Positions 26,481-38,200 of a stretch of DNA of 64,000 bases are shown piece by piece. The stretch comes from Aplectana chamaeleonis (taxonomy: Eukaryota; Nematoda; Chromadorea; Rhabditida; Cosmocercidae). The position numbers were made by a program, and so were the translations under genes. The stretch covers positions 2,019,501 to 2,083,500 of the forward strand of contig JAPDOI010000010.1 of NCBI GenBank assembly GCA_029168955.1. Direction: 5' to 3'. How positions within the stretch are numbered: position 1 is the first letter of the stretch; every line of letters starts with the position of its first letter. A model generated the notes under the pieces. It did no database searches. It was not told where the DNA came from and saw only the letters and a program-made list of their open reading frames with translations.

Positions 26481-27504
26481 TTGACTAACTCAATTTTTCC
26501 AGTTAACAACAATTGAGTTTCTAAAGCGCCTTATCTCGACTATTTTGAGCATACCACTTTCTACTGCTTCAAGACATTGATTAAAAGTATATCTGGCAAA
26601 GAAAAACGCCATCTTCGCACAGTAAGACGGCCGGAACCAATACTCATGTATTAATGTCGATTAGCAATATCCATCGACCAAATTCCAGAAGCTTCAGAAA
26701 ACCAAACAAATTTCACTATAGGAGAGAAATACGGTTCAACGAAGCGAGATCATTTAATGGATGAACAATCAGAATTCATCTTTGGAGACGATAATCATGG
26801 AAAAAGCCGGAGCTGAGTGTAACAATAATTAGCCAGGGCAAATCGTAGTCTACTTCTAGATCATCCAAACTCATAGTGGACTCTCCGTCATGATATTCAC
26901 CCTCTTCGGCTAGACTTTAGCCGTTTTCCTCGTCTTTTTGGCCTTCATGGCCTTTTTCGTCTTCTTGCCCGATTTTTTCGACGGAGAGTGCAGCTTCTCC
27001 TCCGTTTCTGCGAAGCTGTGCTTCTGTGGCCACAATAGAAGTTGTTAGTTTTCTGGATCTCCCACCTTTTTTCTAAGAGAAAGGAGGATAAAGCCAAGCA
27101 TCAAAAACAATTTTGAAAACCAAAAGTTTCGGTTGCTTTGCGACGTTCCGCTGGTCCCAATGCATTCAAGCCTCTTGCATGCCTTTTTCCTCGAGCAAGG
27201 TGAAATAATTGACCGTCTTGTATTAATTTTCAGGCTATCGCGCGACCGTCTTGTTATCTCTAATGAGTTTATCGGTATGCTCACACGTGAGGATTGAGGA
27301 ATTTTGGCGTAAATCAATACCGGCTTTAAGTGAAAAAGATGGTCGTGAGCCGTACGAGAACATTCGATAACTATGAGCAAATAACAACTGGCGGCAAATT
27401 AGGTGCATGGTCTTCAACTGCATTTTGAAACAGTTTAACTGAAGGAGAACTTCTTTGACTCGAAACAGTCGACTATCGAATTTATTCGACTGTTCGGGTC
27501 TATC
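26481..27504. other. Interior of E2, no recognised gene
   Basis: Sequence between two arrays of the same 41-bp repeat. The longest frame, about 110 codons on the minus strand (27,045-27,380), shows no motif I recognise. The flanking arrays in the same orientation could mark a further insertion that split one array. Confidence 0.4.
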
Positions 27505-27700
27505 GAATAATCGAGTCTGCGACTAAGTCGATTTTTGAAAATTTCGAATAATCGAGTTTTCGACTAACTCGATTTTCAGGAATTTCGAATAATCGAGTTT
27601 TCGACTAATTCGGTTTTTCAAACTTTCGAATAATCGAGTAGTCGAATGACTCTATGTCGACTGTTTCAGTCGATACCAAGACTTGATGACTCGACTCGAC
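27505..27700 (+). repeat. Second 41-bp TCGAATAATCGAGT array
   Basis: Four units with the same motif and period as the array at 26.2 kb (near 27,508, 27,549, 27,589 and 27,630), same orientation, preceded and followed by degraded TCGAC stretches. Confidence 0.9.
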
Positions 27701-27889
27701 ATAAGTATACTATGTACTCATCCACGTTTTACAAGAGAAAGCTCAGGTCGCATCAGCGAAAACGACTTGTGTTGTCAGTATTTATTGGGCAACTAGGGTG
27801 GTGGTCGTAATGTATTCCGATTACGAAAGGGACGGGCAGAGGGGGATCATCGGAGCGCATGAGTGGACGAACGCTCTGAAGATTTCAGA

Positions 27890-28000
27890 AATGTTGCGAA
27901 CACTAATTTCAACAACTTACCGAAGTCTTCCGTAAGTTGTTGAAATCGTGATCGTAAGTTGCGCAGCCTCATGCCCTAATGTGTTCGCAACATTTTCGGA
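27890..28000. repeat. Nested foldback hairpins
   Basis: The outer arms AAATGTTGCGAACAC and GTGTTCGCAACATTT are perfect reverse complements. Inside, ATTTCAACAACTTAC and GTAAGTTGTTGAAAT form a second perfect stem around CGAAGTCTTCC. Probably a small foldback element. Confidence 0.8.
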
Positions 28001-28010
28001 ACTGTTCTGT

Positions 28011-30060
28011 AACTCTCTAAAATGTTGATTCCAACTAATAGTGTCTCACCGCGATCGACTGATCGCGATGCGAACCCTCCGCGGCGGCCATTAGGTCGCG
28101 GGGGCGCGGGGTTCGCGTTGCGACGACGGGCGATCGGGGCGCGGGGCTACACCCGCGTGTTAGTTACTTGCATGTGCATCTATGTATTGGTAGCGGTTGA
28201 AACCGATCATAGGAGCATAAAAGTGTTGTAACCTGAGTGAATCACCACCCAAGGTGAGCACAGTGAGCACTTAATACAGAAATAACTGCGGTTTAAAAAA
28301 AAGTTTTTTCTTCTCTGTTCAGGCTGTTTTGGCGAGGCGTAATATAATATTCGGTTTCTCTTACTAACCCAGACTCTTTATGGCTTCCCGTGAAACTTTT
28401 TATTTTTAGAGGTTTGCATTTGAAAAAATTGTGCATTAGCAGTGGTGAATAATTATATCTGTTGACACTCGTATCCTTTAGAATCCTTAATCTACCTCTA
28501 ATGAAAGAACATTCGGCTTCTATTAGCACTAGATGATGTCACCCACAAGGACTCACGGGATTCCTTCAATAGAGCAAATATAGCAATTTTTTTTCACAAA
28601 CTTTGATTCTTAAAATTTTTTTGTGCGATAAATTTGAGGCGCCAGTTTTGCTAGTTGAAAAGTTAAAACAAACCACTAATCAGAAATATTTGTTCTGCAA
28701 AGTATTGATTTTGTTTTCAAAAACTAAAAAAAACTTAGAATCGGTTGCTTTATAAAGTAATAAATAATTGTTAATGAATTGTGCATTTTTTGTTTCTACC
28801 CGTGCATAATGCAAAAAAAAAAAGAAATCTTTCTATTTTCACAAAAAAACGTGTTTTCTTCGTGCTGTTGTAGTGTAAGCGAAAAGTGTTCTCAATGAAG
28901 TCATTTTTTACATACTTTGTACAAAAGCAATTGAAATATAACACTTAGAAGCCAGGAAGAAAAATCGTGTTACATAGTGTAATCATTCTCTACTGCTACC
29001 ACACTCTTTATTCGAATGCAAATTTCTAAAAAGAACAAGTTTTACAGGCAGTGATAAGGAGTTTTGTTTGAAGGGAGAAATCGAGTTCTATATCACGCCT
29101 TGTTAAATAACTTAAAACATAGGAAAATTCTTTTTCAAGAAACCTCAGTTAATCTATCATCAACTTTGTAAAAATTAACCCATCTCATTTAGTCATCAAA
29201 AGCTGTTATAAACTGTGACTTGGAACATTATTCTTCATCGTACATATATTCTTGATTCAGATGCTAACCATTTGTGCCCATTTGAATTAACATAGTCACA
29301 GGAGAGCAGAAGTTTGCTTAGAAGTATGATTTCTACGGTATTACGCAGTATTTTGTAGAACATGCAATTCACATCTTCTCCATCCGCTGACGTGTACCCC
29401 GGCTACTTTGGTAATAAACCTTGGCTGTAGCTGTGAGCACGGCTCTCTGTTCCTCGTATATTCTACGACTGCTCCATCATCTTCTTCCAAAAGGGGATTT
29501 TGACAGTATTGCTACTAGTTTTCTACATTTGAGATTTCTGTTAATCAAATGCTATAAAGCCGTCAAAATCTGACTTTTGAACACGCTGTTTTATTTTTTT
29601 TTCTACTCGTGCTTGCTACCTCGTCTCGAAATTAACGCAAACAATAACAGGTGTCTAAAAAGAAATTTGATAAGGAAAAAAATTGAGAAAGGATATGTAA
29701 CGCACGAGCAAATGAAGGGTGGAAAACGATGAAACTGATCAATAAAGGAAGAGGTTGCAAGAGCCTTTCAGTTAGTTGCTGCTGCAAATATTTGTCACGC
29801 TCCCGACGTCTACTAGGTTGCCTGCCGAATAGCGCTATTCGTAACTAACGATAACTATACTGCAAGTTTCTATAAGCTCATAAGGCCCATCAAAACATGA
29901 TTTTAGCATTTTAACCTGCCCGTAACATTATCGAAAACTTCAGAGCGGGGGAGAAGCGAAGCGAAGCGCGTGAATGGAAGAGTCACAGAGTTTTCCCCGC
30001 CTCTCCTGCGCTTGGAATAATTTACGGTCATCCACTGACGGCTCTTTCAGTTTTTCGCTT
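28011..30060. other. AT-rich interior of E2, no recognised gene
   Basis: A GC-rich patch near 28,050-28,160 (a CGAACCC / GGGTTCG pair around GCGG runs) gives way to long A- and T-rich sequence to about 29.9 kb. No frame, splice pattern or RNA gene stands out. Confidence 0.4.
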
Positions 30061-30205
30061 TGAAATTATTTGAAAAATTATTCGAATATATTCGAGTCGA
30101 TTTCATTCGAAACTATTCAAAATTCGGACCTCGAAAAAAAGAGGCCATTCGAATATATTCGAAAATCGGACGTTAAAAAAAGGGAGTCATTCGAATTCGA
30201 TATTC
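30061..30205 (+). repeat. Degenerate ATTCGAATATATTCGAA repeats
   Basis: Three imperfect units of about 60 bp, each built on CATTCGAATATATTCGA with an AAAATCGGAC/TTCGGAC tract. Similar in character to, but not collinear with, the 41-bp arrays; a like patch occurs at 59,845-59,965. Confidence 0.6.
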
Positions 30206-30424
30206 GGTCTTTTCTTCCAGGGCACAACTTAAGTAAACTGGTGTCAACCTTGTTTTTAGAGGAAGCGAGCCTCCTTCGAGGGAAGTAGATATATGATGCA
30301 TTTTTCAGGCGCAGGAGTCAGATGGCAGCTGCGTCCTCGGTTCAGTTACTGAAGTTTGCGGTGCTTGAACCCTATCTGGAGGTCCATCTCACCCAGTGAA
30401 GGCCCAATAGAAGTTGGGAGGAGT

Positions 30425-30541
30425 CGTCGCGCCGCGTGTCGGGGTGCCGGCCGCATCGTGTGTCGCTGTGCCGGCCGCGTCGCGTGTCGGCGTGCAGGCG
30501 GTGTCCCGGTTTAGCGTGCAGGCTAGCTGTGTGGGCGCAGT
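30425..30541 (+). repeat. 24-bp GC-rich minisatellite
   Basis: About 4.5 units of GTGCCGGCCGCGTCGCGTGT CGGC with substitutions, exact 24-bp spacing. Both strands are open in several frames only because the period is a multiple of three; I do not regard it as coding. Confidence 0.85.
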
Positions 30542-30737
30542 GTTGAATTCGAGTGATGAGGTTCCCCAATTTGGATATGTGGACCGTGACTGCCCACATT
30601 TTTGAGGATTTTCTATGGGAGGATACGAAAGGTAAGAATTTGAAAACCTGAATATATCCGAAAGTCCGAGTTTCAAAGAAGTCGAATTACGATATTTGAA
30701 ATGTCGTATCTGCATGGATCCTAATGAGACGTTCTGT

Positions 30738-30798
30738 TCCCTAGTAAACGTTGGCGCAAGCTCGGTGCCATATGCTAATACATAGGTGCACCAAGTTT
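30738..30798. repeat. Short imperfect hairpin
   Basis: GTTGGCGCAAGCTCGGTGCC and the reverse complement of its partner, GTTGGCACAAACTTGGTGCA, pair around a short AT-rich loop. A related half occurs at 31,951-31,971 (TTGGCGCAAACTCGGTGCA). Confidence 0.6.
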
Positions 30799-31023
30799 GT
30801 GCCAACCTTCAATCAGGAACGCATGGTAAATAGAATTTCATTATTCCGAGACCCACAATGCAGATTTTTCTGGAACTTAGGCAATGTAGGGAGCCCTAAC
30901 TCTGTGAAAGTGCCGAGTGAGCCAAATTGTCCGCTCTAGCACAATGTGATTTTACTCCATTTGCCAAAAGATGAAAATGCGACTAGTTGTAGCTAGCAAA
31001 ACGTTTTGGCGCGATTTAGTTAG

Positions 31024-31141
31024 TTGGCCGTATTCATGAAACAAAGGGAGCCTCCCGGGAAGGTCCAAAGTTCGCCCAACGCATACACTGGCTGCTTATA
31101 GGAACCCTTCCGGGAGGCTCCCGTAGTTTCATGGATATGGC
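31024..31141. repeat. Foldback with about 40-bp stem
   Basis: The left arm around ATGAAACAAAGGGAGCCTCC CGGGAAGG and the right arm CCTTCCGGGAGGCTCCCGTA GTTTCAT are near-perfect reverse complements. The pairing extends outward through GGCCATAT-like sequence, with a loop of about 45 bp. The size would suit a small RNA hairpin precursor, but a foldback element is more likely. Confidence 0.75.
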
Positions 31142-32210
31142 CACAGAACTTGTCAGGGTGATTGTGAACTGGCGCCCTGAAAGGATGGTCGCGTGAATGA
31201 TTCCACAATATCCAACCTGCGCCCCATATTGGAGCACAATCGAACCGCAAAGCACACTACTAGCGCAGCTGATGAGCTTCAAATCTCTACTTCCCTAATC
31301 GGAGTTAACTTTGGGTCTGCCGCTGCAAACAACCGTAGTTGCAGCGAGCAGCTCGGATATACTAGAGCTGGGTCTACGGGGTCACGGCACTATCATTTAG
31401 GTCCCAGCAAGATTGTTTGTAAGCTGCGTGCTGCAACAGACCTTATCTGCAAATGCGGAGCGCTATTTCACTCCTGTTCGGACACTGCGGGGCGGGCTGG
31501 ACGTAATTCTTTTGAGAGACCGAGGCACTGCATTCAATTTTTGAAGAGCTTGACCAACTTCCGTGTCTGGTGTTCGAAGAGGCCTATCGTACACCGGTGG
31601 GTCAATCTGTTGTGAACCAACTTCTAAGAAAAATTGTAAAGTTTTCAAACATTAAAGGGTAGAATATGAGACACGGGACGGAGTAAACGAATTGATTCAT
31701 TATTATGTGGGTATAAGGCAGTAGATGAGCAGTACTGAGGTGTGCAGAAGTACGGCCGGCACCGCTTGCCCACATAGAGTTCGCGCAATAATTTCAGTCT
31801 GATGAATGGACGAGGCTGCGACGGTAGATCACCCCGCGCGAATCGAAACCCAATTCTCCAGTGGGGCCGCCAACTCCGCACTGCCAGCCGCCTGGTTCAT
31901 GCGTCAGACTAAAACGAAAACGGAAACCATACCTTGCGTTCATTATTGTGACTTGGCGCAAACTCGGTGCACGCAAGTTATGTATAACATAGGCACATCG
32001 GCTTTGCTCCAAGAAACAATAAGGAAAGCAAAATATCAAAGCGATATGTTGTCCACTATACGCCGGTTGGGGTCTAGGGTGCAGCACAAATATCAGGGCT
32101 TCAGTTTCTTGGGCAGTAAAAAATTTTTGACCGGATTTTTTGGCCCAGGTTTTCCTCAACAGGTTTAGGTAGTCAACTCTTTGGGTTGATTAACACTGCG
32201 TTATAGACGC
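31142..32210. other. Interior of E2, no recognised gene
   Basis: Several overlapping frames of 60-140 codons on both strands, none with a motif, intron signals or composition that sets it apart. Nothing called. Confidence 0.4.
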
Positions 32211-32694
32211 TTAAAGTCACAGTCCAAGCTCAGGGGCCAAATCTAAGATTTCCACATAATTATGAAGTAGACCCACCCCGTATAACACCTGCCAAGTGAG
32301 AGCTCTCGATTCCACAGAATAAGCGAGATATAGGAGGAAGCCAATCTAGGGCGCCAACACCAGGAAGCCACTTTGGCACGCCCCTTTACTATCTTTCGAG
32401 CTGAGCAGTGGCGAGATGAGTGATGATTTCCGATCAATAGCACCGTTCTTCCCTACATTCTCAGCCTCCCTCTTTGTTCAGGTCGGCTCGCATCCATAGG
32501 TTGCAAATGACGGAAGTTACAAGCCTCGGACAACTCGTCCACCATGCTTCCGCAGCTCAATTTTTGAGGGGCCACAACTCCGCTTCCAGGGGGCCTTGTA
32601 CGACTAGAGAGACATCATTGGAATCAGCGTGAGACCATTTTCAAGATAAGAAGGGAAACAGAAAATCGATTTTGAGGTTGGACTGTGCCTTTAA
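32211..32694 (-). mobile_element. MITE M2c, diverged
   Basis: Ends TTAAAGTCACAGTCCAA and TTGGACTGTGCCTTTAA. The interior follows M2a (33,156) and M2b (54,510) in reverse orientation: ATGAGTGATGATTTCCGATC, CAACTCGTCCACCATG, TTTTCAAGATA and ACAGAAAATCGATTTT. It is nested in E2. Confidence 0.75.
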
Positions 32695-32748
32695 GAATTG
32701 GTCCCCGACCCGAGGGATCAAAAGGAGAAGGGGTTCAAATTACGGGTA

Positions 32749-33120
32749 CATCACTGATAACCGGCGGGTAGATCGCTGATAACTGGCGGGTGGATCGATG
32801 ATAACTGGCGGGCGGATCGCTGGTTACTGGCGGGCAGATCGCTGGCTACTGGCGGGCGGATCGCTGGTTACTGGCGGGCGGATCGCTGGCTACTGACGGG
32901 CGGATCGCTGGCTACTGGCGGGTGGATCGCTGGCTACTGCCGGGCAGATCGTTGGCCACCGGCGGGCAGATGGCTGGCTACTGGCGGGCGGATGGCTGGC
33001 TACCGGCGGGCGGATCGCTGGCTACTGGAGGGCGGATCGCTGGCTACTGGCGGGCGGATGGCGGGGGGATGTCGATCCGCCCGCCAAAAGCCAGCGATCC
33101 GCCCGCACCTTCTGTCTGAG
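32749..33120. repeat. E2 right subterminal repeats, two opposing blocks
   Basis: About 14 units of a 22-bp repeat (ACTGGCGGGCGGATCGCTGG CT) run on the + strand to about 33,068. A short outer block then carries the reverse complement up to the CTCAGA terminus. As at the left end, the outer block faces inward and the inner block is reversed. Confidence 0.92.
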
Positions 33121-33155
33121 AGCCCCAGGCCTGACTCCCGTATTGACACTTTTAT

Positions 33156-33648
33156 TTAAAGGCAGTGTTCACGATGAAAATCGTTTTTCTGTTTTTTCAC
33201 CTATCTTGAAAAGGGCCCCATGCTGATTCTAATGATGTCTTTGAAGTCGTTCAAGACCTTTTGGGAACGGAGTTATGGCACCTCAAAGATTGAGCTATTG
33301 AAGATGGTGGACGAGTTGTCCGAGGATTGTAACTTGCGTCTTTTGCAGCCGATCTATGCGAGCTGACCTGAGTAAAGAGAGAAGTTGAGAATGAAAGGAA
33401 GAACGGGGCTAATGATTGGAAATCATCGCTCATCTGACGATCTCGAGCATTCATTTGTTCACGTCGGTGGGCGTGTGATGCGCTTTTGAGGTTTGCCTTG
33501 CGCTCGAAGTGGCAACTTTGGGCTCTTTTGGAGCTTTTCCTGGCTTGTTTTCATGCGTTCTTCCGACGTCAGCAATACAGTGTGCCCCTCCACTACCCAT
33601 TCCTAGTGGAAACTGAAACACATTTTTTATCGTGAACACTGCCTTTAA
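33156..33648 (-). mobile_element. MITE M2a (AGGCAGTGTTC termini)
   Basis: Starts TTAAAGGCAGTGTTCACGAT and ends ATCGTGAACACTGCCTTTAA. It lies in the LINE reverse transcriptase; leaving it out with one TTAA joins TLLFN to the CLLHGEVP segment (one stop codon at the junction). Two minus-strand frames, 33,251-33,454 and 33,451-33,639, stay open in M2b as well. Confidence 0.88.
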
Positions 33649-35032
33649 CTGATGCCTTCTTCACGGAGAAGTACCCTCATTATGGCGGTTAGGTTTTGTC
33701 AGACCAGTTTTCAAGAAAGGCAGCAGAACAGATTTCAGGAATTATAGGCCTATATGTCTCACTTCTTCAACTAGTAAAGTTTTGGAAAGAATTGTTTGCA
33801 AACAACTCTACTCTTATCTACACACCAACTCTCTTTTCACTGACGCTCAGCACGGTTTTTTGTCCAAGAAGTCCACAGCAACTGCATTGATGTCCACCAT
33901 TCCTGCTTGGCAAAAAACACTTGACTCAGACGGCTACGTAAGCGCATGCTACGTAGACTACACAAAAGCTTTTGACTCTATCCCTCTTGATCTTCTCTAC
34001 TCAAAGCTACGAGCATATGGACTAAAAGGTTGCCTGTTGGAGTTCTTGCAGTCATTCCTAAATAATCGTACCCAGAAGGTTCTGGTTAACGGCGCCTTTT
34101 CTGACAGCTACCCCACACCTAGCGGTGTCCCTCAAGGTACTTGTATTGGGCCATTGATGTTTTTACTCTATATTAATGACATGCCCAACTGCCTTCCCCC
34201 GAATGTACAATGCTCAATCTATGCAGATGATTCTAAACTGTTCACAATCAATAACGTCACTGCTCTTCAGCAAGCATTGAACGCATTGCTATCCTGGTCC
34301 ACAAAATGGAAGCTGGATATATCGCTTGATAAAACTTCGGTGATGTATATTGGCCGCAGGCACCCTCAAAATTGCATTTTTCATCTGGGTAGTCACCAGC
34401 TTATAGTTTCCGATTCTGTTCGAGACCTTGGAATTCAGTACTCCAATCGCCTTTCTTTTGAGGAGTATATCGATAAGGTCATAAGAATAGCTCACGCCAA
34501 ATCGAATCACATATTCCGAGCTTTCAGATCCAGCGACCCAAGAGTACTTTTCAGACTTTTTGAAACTTACGTTAGGCCGATTCTAGAATATTGCACTCCA
34601 TTATGGTCACCATCACAAAAGCAATACATTGACAAAATCGAAAACGTCCAAAACAGGTTCACAAAGCAGATATTTGCCAGAAATGGTCTGTTCCGTCTCA
34701 GCTATCGAGAGCGTTTGTCTCGCCTTCGCTGCAATTCATTGCAGCTTAGGCGAGTCATTTGCGATCAAAAATTCCTTTTTAAGATCATTATGGGTTATGT
34801 AGACATCAACAAAACTGAGATCATATCTTTTTCAAGGTTTAATGAAAGAACTAGAGGTCATCAATTCAGAATTTACACTGGAATTGTTCATACACAGCAA
34901 TGTCTTGAGTCCTTTTTGGTGCGTTCGGCAAAAGTTTGGAACGATTTGCCACCTGAACTAGTTTTGTCATCAACGCCGGAAAGTTTCAGTAATGGACTCG
35001 AAGCTTATCTCAAGAGGATGGGTTTCTTTTAA
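33649..35032 (+). pseudogene. LINE reverse transcriptase, main part
   Basis: Continuous frame from about 33,655 to the stop at 35,032. Motifs in order: FVRPVFKKGSRTDFRNYRPI, HGFLSKKSTATAL, VDYTKAFDSIPLDLL (first catalytic Asp), GVPQGTCIGPLMFLLYINDM, SIYADDSKLF (the catalytic YADD), DKTSVMYIG, VRDLGIQYSNRLSFEEYI, RPILEYCTPLW and SAKVWNDLPPEL. All reverse transcriptase boxes are intact here; the gene is dead only because of the insertions and 5' loss upstream. The protein would copy LINE RNA at the nicked target. Confidence 0.95.
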
Positions 35033-35271
35033 TTTTGAGTTTTGCTTCCACGCTCTTTTAACTCTACTTCTTTTCAGATTCAATTCCTGCCTTTTGTAAT
35101 TCTATATATCATTACTTGAAACTGTAAATGTCATCCTTTTCACTATTACTTACTATGATTTCACCTAGGTACTGCTTTTCTCTACAATATCAGTTTGCTT
35201 AAGCCTTTCTGGCAGCAACTTTGACTAATCACCTCACAAGACAATGTTGTTTTTTTTCTGATCCTCCCTAT

Positions 35272-38200
35272 GCTGTACAGGGATCTACCTCCTCGTTGGT
35301 GTACGGTGGAAGCGTTCACAGACCCTGTAGGGTTGCCTGGCAAGCCTTGGTGTGAACGACGAACAGATCCAAACTGTCTCCCCCCTAGAATGTCAGCGTC
35401 AAGCCAGCGCTGAAGCGTTCATGGGGCTCATCCCACGCCCTTGCCCGGCTAAGGATGAGATCTAGGAGACGAATGCCTTTACGCATCGACATCCAATCAG
35501 CTGCCCCAGTCCTCCGCACACCGCGCCCAGCCGTCTGCGACGTCGGAAGGTATGGCAACCGGTGAGGGGCGATCAAATCTCGGAGTACGCAGGACGTTTT
35601 ATGGAAACGGACAAACTGGACCGGACAAACACAGGCATCACGACTGTGTACGATTTTGCTCTTTCAACGCCCGAACTCTTTCAACTGAAGCGGATCAGGA
35701 CGTCTTTTTGAAAGCTGCGGATCGAATACTTTACGATGTTATAGCAGTACAGGAGACAAAGACGAACAAAGATTCCGTGCAGAAATTGAAAGATGGAAGA
35801 TTGTTGATTCTCGGAAAAAAAGTGGAGGGACGGAATGTTGGCGGTGTTGGCTTCTTACTCAACAGCACCATGGCACACACTATGGATTCGCACTTCATCT
35901 TCTCCCCGCGCCTGGCCGTTTTACGACTCAAGCCCAAAGGACACCCAGCAATCTCTATCATAGACGCATATGCACCAACAACAGCTGCTGCGGATGGTGA
36001 ACTCGATGAGTTCTACGATTATCTCGAGGATGTAGCAGCTAAAAAAAAGAAGCTTTCACAAGATTTGCCTGGGCGACTTCAATGCTGTCTTCGGAAGAGC
36101 AATAGATAGAGAATGAAGAATTGGACCGCATGGAGGCATCACCAGGAACGATATTGGTACTCGTCTGGCAGACTTTTCGGGTAGCGCAGGTCTGTTTCAC
36201 GAGAATTGGTTTTACAAGAAGCCCGAAAGTCGAAGATGGATCGGAAGTCACCAAAACGGAACGACGTCGAATGAGATTGACCATTTTTCGTCAATCGGTA
36301 ATAGGCCCTCGTAAACGTCGGCACTGTTCCATAATTCGTTACTGGCTCCGACCACAGACTGCTTCGTGCAAAGCTTTGACTAAAAAATGACTTCACGCGG
36401 AAGCACCTTTGTCATAGATTCTGCAGCAAAGTCCGAACCGTGGATTCAGAAGTGATGCAGCGCAGTGTAGCCGATACGCAATGGAATGTTTTTGATGTTC
36501 CTACAGACGATTACGAGGACCTGTGTCGCAAGATAAAGGACGACGAAAAAAAATTCATTGGTTGGAGCAGTGGAACCAATTGAGAGGCTGCGCAAGGACA
36601 CTAAACTGTTGCTGGAAAAACGCCGCCTGGTACATCTCGATCCAAACACCAGTCACTTGGAACGTGTTACGATCAGCAAAGTTTGCAGAGCTGAGGTATC
36701 GAGCGATTTGAAGCAATATCGAGCGCGGAAGTTGTTGGACACCGTGAACCAGAGGAAAAGCATCAGGTTTTGTCGGAGAGAGCTGTCAGATCGCAGAGAA
36801 CAAGTGTCAGCACTTCGGGATTCCTCGGGTTGCATTTGCACGTCCCGCACTGGTATGGAAAAAATTGTGGTGGATTTCTAAAGCACTCTCTTCAACTCAA
36901 CACTGTCCGTGCCGCGTAGCCCACTACCTGCAATAGCAGATGACCCGACTCCAATCCTTGAGAGTGAAGTTGCTTTTGCTGTCAAAGGGATGAAGGAAAA
37001 CACAGCTACTGGACCAGATGGCATTACAACCGAGTCCCTCAGAGCGGGTGGTTCACCTTTATGGAAAGTTCTTGCGGAACACTTCTCCAGATACCTCGCG
37101 CAAGGATTGGTTCCCGCGCAGTGGAAATCGTCAAGAACGATACTTCTATTCAAAAAGGGTGATCGGGATGACATCGACAACTACAGGCCAATCGCTCTAC
37201 TCTCAGTGCCGTACAAGGTCTTTACGAAGATTCTGCTGAACAGGATAGAGAAGGCTCTGGACGACTTCCAGCCCAGAGAACAGGCAGGCTTCCGTAAGGG
37301 TTACTGCTGTCTTGATCACATTCAGGCGCTATCGCAAGTCATTGAACGGACAAGGGAGTACCATCTACCTCTAGCGCTCGTCTTCGTGGACTATACCAAG
37401 GCATTCGAATCGGTTGAAGTCCCGGCTGTTCTTAACGCTCTCATCCACGCTGGTGTTGACGCCCAGTACATCAGAATATTGGAAGAATGCAACAACGGAA
37501 GCAACACCATTATTCAACTATTCGAGAGGAAACTGAAGGTGTCGATTGGAAAGGGTGTCAGACAGGGAGATACCATCTCGCCGAAGCTGTTCACGACCGC
37601 GTTACAAGACGTGATGCGCCACATCGACTGGGACGGCAAAAGTATCCTCATAGACGGGTGCAGACTATCCAACTTGCGCTTCGCTGACGACATTGTGCTG
37701 TTGGGTTCGTCTTCCGCAGAAGTCGAAGGAATGCTTAACGAACTGGACGCTGCAGGAAAAGCGATCGGCCTTACAGTGAATCTGAGGAAAACCCAAGTGA
37801 TGCGCAACCAGTGGTGTGACGACAGTCCCATTCGTCTCTCTGGCACTCTCCCCTACCCACTACGAAGAGCTACGTCTATCTCGGAAGAGAGGTGAACATG
37901 CAAAACGACTTGTCTACGGAGATCGGACGGAGACGACGAGCGGCCTGGTCTGCACTTGGATCGATAGTGGAAGTGACAGACAAGTTGCGGGATGTGAAGA
38001 CACGAGCACGTTTGTTCGACACCACGGTGCTACCTGCGTTGTGCTATGGAACCGAGACATGGGCGGAAACGAAGGCGACCACACAGGCCATAAGGACAGC
38101 TCACAGGGCCTTGGAACGCAGACTACTGAAGACTAATCGTCGTGCCCAGCGAGCTGGTGGCCTACGCAGTGCTGATCTTTGAAAGCAGTCGCAGTTAATG

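Larger units (their letters stand above)
25415..33120. mobile_element. E2: CTCAGA-terminus element inserted in the LINE
   Basis: The left end reads CTCAGACAACAGGTGCGGAC TGACCGCTGGC; the right end, reverse complemented, reads CTCAGACAGAAGGTGCGGGC GGATCGCTGGC, 26 of 31 equal. Flanking dinucleotides are AG on both sides (25,413-25,414 and 33,121-33,122). Leaving out the 7,706-bp element and one AG joins KKAA to PGLTP with the frame intact. The interior holds two 41-bp repeat arrays, foldbacks, a MITE (32,211-32,694) and AT-rich sequence; no transposase is recognised. Confidence 0.85.

Noticed and set aside
30389..30805. 138-codon minus-strand frame with repeated threonine-arginine-aspartate units
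   Set aside because: Explained by a 24-bp minisatellite whose period is a multiple of three; the ends of the frame have no gene signals.
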